Assembly (NCBI GenBank): GCA_902729315.2
Contig: LR746279.1
Location: 3,752,001 to 3,816,000, forward strand
Direction of reading: 5' to 3'
DNA: 64,000 bases
From: Spirodela intermedia
Lineage: Eukaryota; Streptophyta; Magnoliopsida; Alismatales; Araceae
Position numbers and translations under genes: made by a program. Shown here in pieces: positions 56,614 to 64,000 of this stretch. The notes below the pieces were generated by a model, which saw only the letters and a program-made list of their open reading frames with translations, did no database searches and was not told where the DNA came from. The stretch's first letter is position 1, and each line of letters begins with the position of its first letter.

Positions 56614-58628
56614 GCCATGTGACTGGAAGTATCGCCTCATTGTGGCTACAATCTTCACTCGCTTTGGGTGGGGGGATAATTGGGAAGAAGATATGCTTCT
56701 TCGTGATTATTTAGTCACTCCCCTGGTTCTTTACACTACTTGCTGATGACAGATAGAAATGAACTTCCGAATGCCACAGGTTCCTTCTCGACCATTCCAT
56801 CTAAAATTCAGCCGGATGGGAATGAGAGTGTACATATAAATAATCTCCTACCTGAGGTGGTTGGTCCATGGTGTTGCCACTCTACCCCACCCTAGAGAGA
56901 AGCGGGCTCTTCTCTCTCTCTCTCTCTCTCACTAACCTAATCCTTCGTGATTCCTTCAAAGGGAATAAAGAGGATGTCCTGAAAGTAAGAGGAGCCCTCC
57001 ATGACTGTGTGAGCCGACAAGAGGGAAGCATGCATATTGAGAGGACAAACCCTTCGATTCTAACAGGTATCACTGCACTTCAACAATCGCATAGAAGGAA
57101 TGCACAAGGAAGCTGAGCATCAATTCAGAGAGAGACGGCAAGAAGTACAAATGCAAAGCATACCTGTGTATTCATATCATACGAGGAGGAAACAGATGCC
57201 AGAGAAAGGGGAAAAAAGAAAGGTACCTGGCTGAGAGTCTTGGCTGCCTCTGCCCCCTGAAAGAGGATCTCACTCAGTATTGAAAGCTGCCCGGGAATCA
57301 ACTTCTCCTAGGCATAGGAGGCCACAAGAGAAGGACCAGCAAGAAGAGAAAACGATGGCTTCATGAAGAGGAGGAGCACCAAGATTTCAGCCCCAAGAAT
57401 TTACGCGTACCTTCATTTGGCATGTGGGAGTTCTTTTCATGTTCTTAGAGATGTGAGGCACGGTGGGGTAATAAGTCTGCAGAGCTACCACAAAGCATCA
57501 AATCATCAAAGCATCAATGCATTAATGAGGAAACAAAGGGGCCTGCTCTCGGAAGCCCTAGAAATTATTCCTTTATAGAAACATACAGATTAGCTGCTAA
57601 TCCACTTTCTTTTGCTTCTAAGATTACTACTGATCGGCTGGAAAAAATGCTTCAGTGGCCCTGCAGATTGCATTACCAAAGGAATGATGAATATACAGAT
57701 GCTTGGATGGGACTGCTGATCAGACCGTTGCAATATTTTGGAAAAGGGAATGTGTTTCGAAAATGGTAGGATCAACATCATCATAAACCGGAAACCCATT
57801 GATTTGGGGTCAGCCCTAACACGGAATACCAAATCTGAAAGCATTGGACGTACACTTCCACCCAGATCTGCCAAATGAGGTTTGTAACCGGTCAAACTGC
57901 GAATCCGGTTGGTTCGTTGCCCTGATCAGAACTGGATTATCTCAAGCCAGAAATAAATTCGTCAGTCTCTGGAGAAATAGAAGGGAATCCCGTATTAAGA
58001 GAACAACAACAATAGTTTTGATTGAGGATTAAGCAAAATTTTTGATGAGTAAAAATAGCTGCAACACAGAGAGCCGTGAACCGTGATTATGCTGAAATCT
58101 CCAGGTTCACCAAGCATACAAACAAGCTAGGAAGCAAAAATTGTCTACTTCTAAATTCTGTGATAGAAGTGGGACAAATGGAACAGAAAGCCATCTTTTT
58201 GTATTGTGACAGAAAATGTTCAATACATCAATGTCGAAAATAAATAAGATACCGGTGTAATTTCAGAAAGCTTCAAGCGACCCCATATGTGGAAGAAAAA
58301 TGTGGCAACCCTGCTCCGAGGATGCATTATATATACATGTACCCAGAAAGTGAGAAGCCCAACAAAGCGATGTATTAATGCTTATCCATCAACCTGTGAT
58401 CCTAAAGATAGGGGGGAAGCCCCCTCTATGAAAGTCCCTCAACGATCTAAAAAAATTTCCTCCTGCTCGTGATACCCAAACGTCCATAGGCTATAAATTA
58501 ACATCAGTGGAGACGTCGGTTGAATTAACATACGGTATGTGGGTCAATGTATCAGTCTTCAGTTCCTTCTGTAAATCTCACAGCAGTGAAGCTGAGGAAA
58601 AATGGTAATCTACAATGCTCTAACGGTC
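56614..58628. other. Convergent intergenic region, one candidate exon-like segment
   Basis: Downstream of both the pyrophosphatase (+) and the kinase (-). On the minus strand, 57311 to 57228 reads as a coding-like stretch (EKLIPGQLSILSEILFQ, then GAEAAKTLSQ) flanked by CTAG and GTACC. This looks like an exon of an unidentified minus-strand gene. I could not join it to other exons, nor name a family. The rest shows no recognisable genes. Confidence 0.3.
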
Positions 58629-61166
58629 TCACCGAGCCTTCCTCCGAGACTTAAATGGGAAACCAGACGGAGGTGATGGTGAGAACTCTAGGGGCAAGTG
58701 AGGAGGCTCTGACTCACCAGAGAGCATACTCACAACCTCCTTGATCATTGGCCTGCGGGCTGGAGATCGCTGGAGGCAGAGGAGAGCAATGGTGATGCAC
58801 AGGAGGGCCTGATCTCTGTCTACAGAGTGCAGTGAAGTATCAATAAGGTCCAAAAGTTTCCCCGCATAAGCAAGATTTCGTGCCCATGAGATGAGGTTGG
58901 CACGCTCAAACTCTGACATGGGTGATGCGGTCACCTGAAGTGGCCGCCGTCCAGAGATGAGGACCAAGAGGAGGACACCAAAGCTATAGATGTCACATTT
59001 CTCAGAGAGAAGACCTCCACCCCCATACTCTGGAGCTGCATAGCAAACAGTACCCCTCATGCTTGGCGTGCTGCTCACACCACCACTCTTGGGAACGTCC
59101 CCACTTTTGGGGACATCCCCACCTGCCCAGTCATGGCTGTTCCGCCGTCCAGCCATCTTCAGCTCTCCACTCAGGCCATCAGTCCACCTGTCCATGCTGG
59201 ACCTACTGCCACGGCTCCATGCCTTTCTGCTCTTCCTCCTAAATGAAGGCTCTTCCACATCATCATCCCTCTCCCACCACTGCTTCTCTTTCCCTGCACG
59301 AGTATTGCTAGCACTGGACCTTGTTGCACTCTGTTTCTTCTTGATGTTCTTTCTGGTTAGCTCCTCACAGAACTCTTCCCGCCACCACTCCCTTGCTGGT
59401 CGGCTCTTACCCTTCCTCCACAGCCAGCGGTCATCCAGGGAGGCCCACCAATCCAAACGCTTCTGATGCTTCTTGTGGTCAGATTGTTTTGGAGGTAACA
59501 CTTGGCCACCGTCTAAATTTGAAGTACTTGGGTCTGCCCAACTGCCCTTTGGTCTCTCCTTCCTCAGTTCTGTTCCGATCCACTCCATGACATACTCCTT
59601 GACGGTCGGTCTTCCAACAATGTCAGGCCTCTCTAAAGTGCTAGCAAGAGGATCCTGCCGCCCCCGCCAATCCCTACTATGGGCCTCACTTCCGTTCTTC
59701 TTCCACCACCGCCTACCACCAGCAGTCAGCAATTCGACACCACTGTCCACACTCATTTTGTCATAGGCTCCTCCGACCTCTGAAGCGGAACCAGCCTCCA
59801 AGGTACGTGCAACAGTCGTAGTGATTGGCGACGCATCATCTGCTTCTTCCGTCAGCCGCATTGAACTACCTATCTCAGCCTCTAACTCATCTGGAAACTC
59901 TTTGGGGGCAGCAGAGACTGTCCCATTGGCACCGCGACTAATATTCCTCGGCATGCCCGCCGGAATATTCAGGTAATGATTCGTTTCATCCAAGGCAGTT
60001 GTGCAGGTACTCTCAGTCTCTGCAGCAGTTGTCGAGAGATCATCAGCGATGGCTACAGAAGCGTCATCTCCAAGAGCAGGAATAACGGTGGGGAAGAGGA
60101 TTCTGGCTAGGCCGAAGTCAGCGATCTTGGCAGAGAAATGCGCATCCAGAAGGATATTACTTGGCTTGACGTCACCGTGAACCACCGGTGGGTCACAGGC
60201 GTCGTGCAAGAACTCGATCCCCCTGGCAACGTCCAGAGCAATCGAGAACCGCTGTTCCCATGCCATAAGCTCCGGACACTTGCGGTCTAGGAGCGCATCC
60301 TGGAGGCTTCCGTTGAGCATCAGCTCGTAGACCAGCAGCAGACGCCGGCCCCTCTGCTCGTCCTCGCAGCAACTAGCGTCGCCCTCCTCATCCTCCTCCG
60401 TAAAGGCGCTGCTGATGCTCCGGCCCCGCCGCCTCCCCCTCCGGATTCCCCACTTGTCCTCCTCCGCGGCCAGCTTCAACCCCTTCTTTTTCTTCTTCTT
60501 CTTCTTTTTCTTCTTTTTCTTGCTTCTCCTCTCCTTCCCATCGCCACCGACTGTGCTGGCGTCATCATCATCGGAGCAGAAGCCGATGCAGGAGACCACG
60601 AACCGCGAGGGATCCCCGCATATATCAGCACCCTGCATCATGGAGGTCGCCAGGGACAGTTCGTTGCGGAACTCCCGCTCCCCCTGGAGAGACCCGTCGT
60701 CCATCACCTTCACGGCAACCTCCCGGCCGTCGTCGAGGACGCCGCGGAAGACGGGGCCGAAGCCGCCCTGACCGAGCTTGTTAGCTGGCGCGAAAGATGC
60801 CGTAGCACAAAGCAGCTCCTCATACGAGAACCGATGCGGCTCCCTTGGCGGCGGCGGAGGAGGAGGCAACGAACTCGAGATCTCCTCCTCCCCATCCCGA
60901 TCCCCCTTCCCCACCACAAGTCCCGTCAAATCCGCCGGCGCCGCCAGCACCGATCTCCGCCGGCGGTTAACACGGTAAACCGCAAAGGCCGCAGCAGCCA
61001 AGATGACCAGGATGACGAACAGAGACGTCGCGAGCACCGCCGGAACGACGCCGACGCGGCGGTTCCCTCCGTGTTCCTCCAACTTCGCCGCCGCAGCAGG
61101 ATCTGGCAGCCCGAGATCCGGCGGCTGCGACGCCGCCGGTAGCTGGTGGAGCTTCCTCGACGGCAT
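58629..61166 (-). CDS. Receptor-like Ser/Thr kinase, At2g45590/At4g25390 type (non-RD)
   Basis: A single-exon gene of 845 aa. The start was placed at the first ATG (MPSRKLHQLP); the frame stays open further upstream, including an earlier ATG at 61358, but that part is low-complexity and upstream of a 17-C run. One membrane span follows (VLATSLFVILVILAAAAFAV, about residue 43). The kinase starts FSYEELLCATASF with GQGGFGPVFRG and VAVKVM. The catalytic motif HGDVKPSNILL lacks the usual Arg, so it is a non-RD kinase. After DFGLARILF there is an insert of about 300 residues, rich in Ser, Lys and Arg, before the activation-segment end GTVCYAAPEY. Another insert in the N-lobe carries a run of 14 Lys. 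The large activation-segment insertion is, to my knowledge, typical of this small family. Convergent with the pyrophosphatase. Confidence 0.85.
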   Translation of the reverse strand: MPSRKLHQLPAASQPPDLGLPDPAAAAKLEEHGGNRRVGVVPAVLATSLFVILVILAAAAFAVYRVNRRRRSVLAAPADLTGLVVGKGDRDGEEEISSSLPPPPPPPREPHRFSYEELLCATASFAPANKLGQGGFGPVFRGVLDDGREVAVKVMDDGSLQGEREFRNELSLATSMMQGADICGDPSRFVVSCIGFCSDDDDASTVGGDGKERRSKKKKKKKKKKKKKGLKLAAEEDKWGIRRGRRRGRSISSAFTEEDEEGDASCCEDEQRGRRLLLVYELMLNGSLQDALLDRKCPELMAWEQRFSIALDVARGIEFLHDACDPPVVHGDVKPSNILLDAHFSAKIADFGLARILFPTVIPALGDDASVAIADDLSTTAAETESTCTTALDETNHYLNIPAGMPRNISRGANGTVSAAPKEFPDELEAEIGSSMRLTEEADDASPITTTVARTLEAGSASEVGGAYDKMSVDSGVELLTAGGRRWWKKNGSEAHSRDWRGRQDPLASTLERPDIVGRPTVKEYVMEWIGTELRKERPKGSWADPSTSNLDGGQVLPPKQSDHKKHQKRLDWWASLDDRWLWRKGKSRPAREWWREEFCEELTRKNIKKKQSATRSSASNTRAGKEKQWWERDDDVEEPSFRRKSRKAWSRGSRSSMDRWTDGLSGELKMAGRRNSHDWAGGDVPKSGDVPKSGGVSSTPSMRGTVCYAAPEYGGGGLLSEKCDIYSFGVLLLVLISGRRPLQVTASPMSEFERANLISWARNLAYAGKLLDLIDTSLHSVDRDQALLCITIALLCLQRSPARRPMIKEVVSMLSGESEPPHLPLEFSPSPPSGFPFKSRRKAR

Positions 61167-62032
61167 CCCCCCCTCCCCGCCGCTGCGTCCCCCCCCCCCC
61201 CCCCCAACCTCCCCTCTCTCTCTACCTCGGAGCAGAAAGGAGCAGACCGGAGAAAACAATTTGGGGATTTCTGCCCCCTCTGGTAGTGGGCGACTGGATT
61301 CATCCCACAGGAGGACGACGTAGCAGTCAACCCCTACGCTCTGCATCGTCTCGAACAATTAAGCTACCAATAATCCACCGCCATCTTTAGACGTGGCTGA
61401 TTTCTATTTGTTGAACGTTCAGGCGTGCAAAGCGTACGGGTTTGTTGTGCCGAGTCGGTCTCTGCTCCTCTAATTGTCCAAATTTGACGACTAAATTGTG
61501 CTACTTGCATATACACCTCATATTACCTATTTATTACAGTTGTTCTCTTCCAAGTCACATAAATTATAGAGTATAACTATAAATATAATTTTTCATGGAT
61601 TTTAAATAAACCTTCGTGTAGACTGCTGACTGTCCCCCGCAGGAGAGGAATGTCGCCGGCGGGCGAGGTTCCCGAGGCCACGTGGACAAAAGTCGCAGCA
61701 GTTTTTGTATTTTTGTCGTCAACCTGCCGCAGAAGTCAACGTACGTAGAGCAAAAGAACAAGAGTTTTAGTGGTTCAACGAACCGTCGTCTTTCTTCTTT
61801 TCTTCCGGCATGAGTGGCCTCCTGAGTTCTTGGACGGCAACGGCAATGAAAAACGGAAAAGAAAGATAAAGTTGGGAAGACAACCACCTCAATCGTCTTT
61901 TCCTTCTTCATAATCACCATCACCATCATCATCATCATCATCTTCTTCTTCTTCCTCATTTAGCAGGGAGAGGGGAGTTCAGGTCTAGCTGCAATCCGGC
62001 GGCGGGATTCAGAGGGCTCTTCCTGTGGTTCC
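61167..62032. other. Promoter of the 58.6 kb kinase and 3' end of the zinc-finger gene
   Basis: Contains a C homopolymer at about 61189-61205 directly upstream of the kinase ATG, an AT-rich stretch, and a (CAT)n/(CTT)n tract at about 61915-61955. A second EAR-like coding string lies at 61959-61994 (minus), described in the findings. No other gene was seen. Confidence 0.5.
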
Positions 62033-62527
62033 TCACGTCGCCGCCGTCGCCGGAAGTCCCCCTTCTTCTTCCTCGTCTCCGCTCGGCGGAGGAGGAGAGT
62101 TGAGGTCGAGGAGCAATGGCGCGGCGGCGTTCCGAGAGCCCTTCCGGTGGCCGCCGAGGGCCATTCCAATCCCCTCCGCCGGCCACCCTCCTTCCAGCTT
62201 CTCGCTGCCGCCGCCGTGGAGAACCACTGAGTCGCCCTCCTCCGCCGTCCTCTCCGGCGCCAGCGGGACCTTCTTTCGCTGCCTGCCCAGCGCCGCCGCC
62301 GCGCTGTGGCTCTTCATGTGGCCGCCTAGACCCGTTCCGGTGGAGAAGATCCTGCCGCAGTGGCCGCACTTGTACTCCTTCCCCGGCTGCGCAGCCGGCC
62401 TGCTTCTCCTAGTCTTCTTCTTCGGCACCGTCGCCGAGGACGACTGCGCCGAGGAGACGGTGGACCCGCTTTCTGTCTCCTCGCCGCCGGCGTCCCTCGC
62501 CGGCGGGCTCCGGCAGCGGATCCTCAT
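62033..62527 (-). CDS. C2H2 zinc-finger protein with EAR repression motif
   Basis: A putative nuclear transcriptional repressor of 164 aa from the first in-frame ATG at 62527 (MRIRCRSPP). The frame is open further upstream with no ATG up to 62701. One C2H2 finger is visible (YKCGHCGRIF, then STGTGLGGHMKSH), with a variant of the plant QALGGH helix. A second, fingerless MALGGHRKGS follows, a relic or alternative helix. A Lys/Arg-rich stretch (KKKTRRSR) may be an NLS. The EAR motif LLLDLNSPPPP (DLNxxP type) is near the C-terminus. The gene is very GC-rich. A second EAR-like string lies about 35 codons past the first but in another frame, so the C-terminus as read may be frameshifted. No specific family member is claimed. 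Confidence 0.7.
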   Translation of the reverse strand: MRIRCRSPPARDAGGEETESGSTVSSAQSSSATVPKKKTRRSRPAAQPGKEYKCGHCGRIFSTGTGLGGHMKSHSAAAALGRQRKKVPLAPERTAEEGDSVVLHGGGSEKLEGGWPAEGIGMALGGHRKGSRNAAAPLLLDLNSPPPPSGDEEEEGGLPATAAT

Positions 62528-63050
62528 CTTCTTGAACCTCAACGACAAGCTCCCCGGTGCAGTTTCGCCGGCGGGGGGAGAAGGGGGGTGGTTCGGAAGG
62601 CCTGCTTTATGGGGAAAGCCGGGGGGGAACTTTTGCTCTTTAAAGGACCAAATCCGGGCCGGGCTGGGATTCCCGGCTTGGCCCGTACTCTTTACTTCCA
62701 CCCTGACGAAAAGCCCATCGCTCTCTCTCTCTCTCTCGTAGCTTTGCTCCCGTGTTAGACATCGTAAGAACGGGTGGATAGGAGGTCGACGAGGTCTCTC
62801 GGAGTATTCGTCGCATGCAACGACGACCGAGAGGAAGAGGCAGAGGGAGAAGAGAAGGAAGAAGAAGAGGAGCAGGACCAGTGGGGGTGAGAGAGCAGAA
62901 TCCGAGGAGGGGGAGTCAAGATTTCAAGAGGGCCATGGAAGAATGGCCATTCATTCAGTCATTCATTCAGTCATTCATTCACGTTCCTTCTTCCTGCTCC
63001 AATTGCAACTCCGCCCATCTAAAAATAAGGGGGAAGAGCCCACCGGCTCC
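62528..63050. other. Upstream region of the zinc-finger gene, no other gene seen
   Basis: On the minus strand a short upstream open frame starts at 62717 (MGFSSGWK) in the likely leader. A CT tract lies at about 62720-62738. A (CATT)n-like tract lies at 62949-62980. No protein family was recognised. Confidence 0.4.
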
Positions 63051-63524
63051 TCACTTCCTCTTCTTCGCCGGCGGCTGCTCCTCGTCTTCTTCGTCTTCTT
63101 CCTCTTCTTCCTCTTCTTCCTCTTCTTCCTCCTCATCCTCGTCTTCGTCCTCTTCCTCCTCTTCCTCCTCGCTGCCGCCCTCCCCATTAGCCTCCGGTTC
63201 CTCGCCTTCCTCCTCCTCCTCCTCGCCGCCGCCGCCGCCGCCGCCGTCCTCTTCCTCCTCCTGCTCTTCCTCCTCGCCGCCGTCGTCCTCTTCCTCCTCC
63301 GACTCTCCGTTGTCCACAGCCTCCCCCGCCGCCCTGCTCCTACCGCCGTAAAGATCAGAGATCGCCGGAGAAGGAGAAGAAGAAGACAAGGAAAACTGAA
63401 CCAGACCTCTCGCCGCTCTGCTCCGCCGCCGCAATCTCGCCGGCGGAGGACGATCCCATCTGAAGCGCAAACAGAGATTGCCGTCAGAAGGTCCGCCGTC
63501 TCCTCCAGCGGTGCCAGGGGCCAA
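63051..63524 (-). CDS. Glu-rich acidic protein, 3' portion (5' part not found)
   Basis: An open frame ending in a long Glu/Asp region (about 80 residues with Gly/Pro spacers) and a basic tail PPAKKRK that resembles a nuclear localisation signal. Acidic tract plus terminal KKRK is common in plant nuclear, chaperone-like proteins of unknown role. The frame has no ATG (its upstream end reads TTG). The true start must therefore lie in an earlier exon, upstream or outside the window. A plausible splice acceptor lies at 63341-63340 (GGTAG before GAGCAGG). Simple (GAG/GAA)n expansion could also produce such a frame, so the call is tentative. Confidence 0.4.
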   Translation of the reverse strand: MAPGTAGGDGGPSDGNLCLRFRWDRPPPARLRRRSRAARGLVQFSLSSSSPSPAISDLYGGRSRAAGEAVDNGESEEEEDDGGEEEEQEEEEDGGGGGGGEEEEEEGEEPEANGEGGSEEEEEEEDEDEDEEEEEEEEEEEEEDEEDEEQPPAKKRK

Positions 63525-64000
63525 CCCAGAAGAAAAGAGAAGACCTCTAAGTTGGAAAGAATGGATTTTTATGCCATATCCAGATAGATCTACCCAATGA
63601 ACTTGAAAGGGTTATTTTTTCTTCTCTGACCCCAGATCCAGATCCAGAACCCATGCTCGATGCTTGAACCCTAACAAAATCCAGAACCCATCTTCACTAA
63701 ATAGAGTTCATTAGAACCCAGATCCGGAACCCATGCTAACCCAATACTCAGTAGCTCGAGCCCTAGATTCGGAACGTAGGTTGACGAAGATGGCCAGGTA
63801 AAAACCCTAGATTCAGAAACCCATGAAGAACTGGGCAGAGCAGGAAGGGGAAGTGGCGGAGGAAACCAGGGAGCAGAGGATTAGGAGACAAGAACAGGAA
63901 AAATACCAATGAAAAGACGGAAATCAGAGAGACAAGCCCTCTTTTCTGTGATATCAAATGAACCCATTTCAGGAAGCTCCGACTTGATTGAACGACAAGG
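63525..64000. other. Right edge: degenerate short repeats, no gene resolved
   Basis: Imperfect repeats of the type ATCCAGAACCCATG and CCCTAGATTC(A/G)GAA occur several times between 63635 and 63825. They contain AGGGTTT on the minus strand, typical of a plant leader. This may be the 5' region or first intron of the acidic-protein gene. Confidence 0.35.

Noticed and set aside
61956-62369. 137-aa open frame behind the zinc finger as a separate protein
   Set aside because: Its upstream end is a GTG inside the finger codons of another frame. Only its last 30 residues, with a second EAR-like motif, look meaningful, and they are treated as a frameshift question.
62815-63587. Poly-Ser and poly-Leu/Phe plus-strand frames
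   Set aside because: Antisense shadows of the (GAG/GAA)n acidic tract.
1-64000. tRNA, rRNA or CRISPR arrays
   Set aside because: No tRNA B-box with matching acceptor stem, no rRNA segment and no spacer-repeat array was seen on visual scan. The tandem repeats found lack unique equal-length spacers.

Overview
The window is plant nuclear DNA. All long genes are split by GT-AG introns with typical plant spacing and carry plant-only families (FCA, sucrose-phosphate synthase, vacuolar H+-pyrophosphatase, hybrid proline-rich protein, RALF peptides). Several coding regions are very GC-rich at their 5' ends (UBP22-like, the 58.6-61.2 kb kinase, FCA exon 1, the pyrophosphatase) while introns and intergenic DNA are AT-rich. 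That 5'-high GC gradient points to a monocot, but this is an inference and no species is claimed. CT/GA microsatellites are very abundant.

Layout. 1.4-6.3 kb (+): a YJU2/CCDC94-type splicing factor (8 exons). 6.8-7.2 kb (-): a hybrid proline-rich/8-cysteine protein. 8.66-20.77 kb (-): the flowering-time RNA-binding protein FCA in 18 coding exons (844 aa), with a 3.1 kb intron 3. 21.88-25.52 kb (-): a calmodulin-binding receptor-like cytoplasmic kinase (CRCK3-like). 27.37-34.30 kb (+): sucrose-phosphate synthase in 13 exons (1052 aa). 35.57-37.73 kb (-): a SAGA-type ubiquitin protease (UBP22-like). About 40.0-52.2 kb: a nested inverted-duplication locus with three intact RALF-like peptide genes and one RALF pseudogene, centred on a near-perfect palindrome with 1.07 kb arms. 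53.4-56.6 kb (+): type I vacuolar H+-pyrophosphatase. 58.6-61.2 kb (-): a single-exon non-RD receptor-like kinase. 62.0-62.5 kb (-): a C2H2 zinc-finger protein with an EAR motif. 63.05-63.5 kb (-): the 3' part of a Glu-rich acidic protein whose start was not found.

The housekeeping genes are not functionally linked; they are an ordinary plant gene neighbourhood. The unusual part is the RALF locus. Gene order is D(pseudo,-) A(-) | B(+) C(+), with flanks collinear in inverted orientation. The inner A/B arms are almost identical while the surrounding inverted homology is much more diverged. This suggests recent arm-to-arm gene conversion, a recent inverted copy, or an assembly fold-back, and a transcript through it would form a kilobase hairpin. 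Other second-look items are a pyrophosphatase intron whose acceptor reads GG instead of AG, a GC-AG intron in sucrose-phosphate synthase, and a minisatellite adjoining the UBP22 stop codon.

Exon boundaries were derived by hand from splice consensus, reading-frame continuity and family conservation. For the seven multi-exon genes with full models the exon lengths sum to multiples of three.
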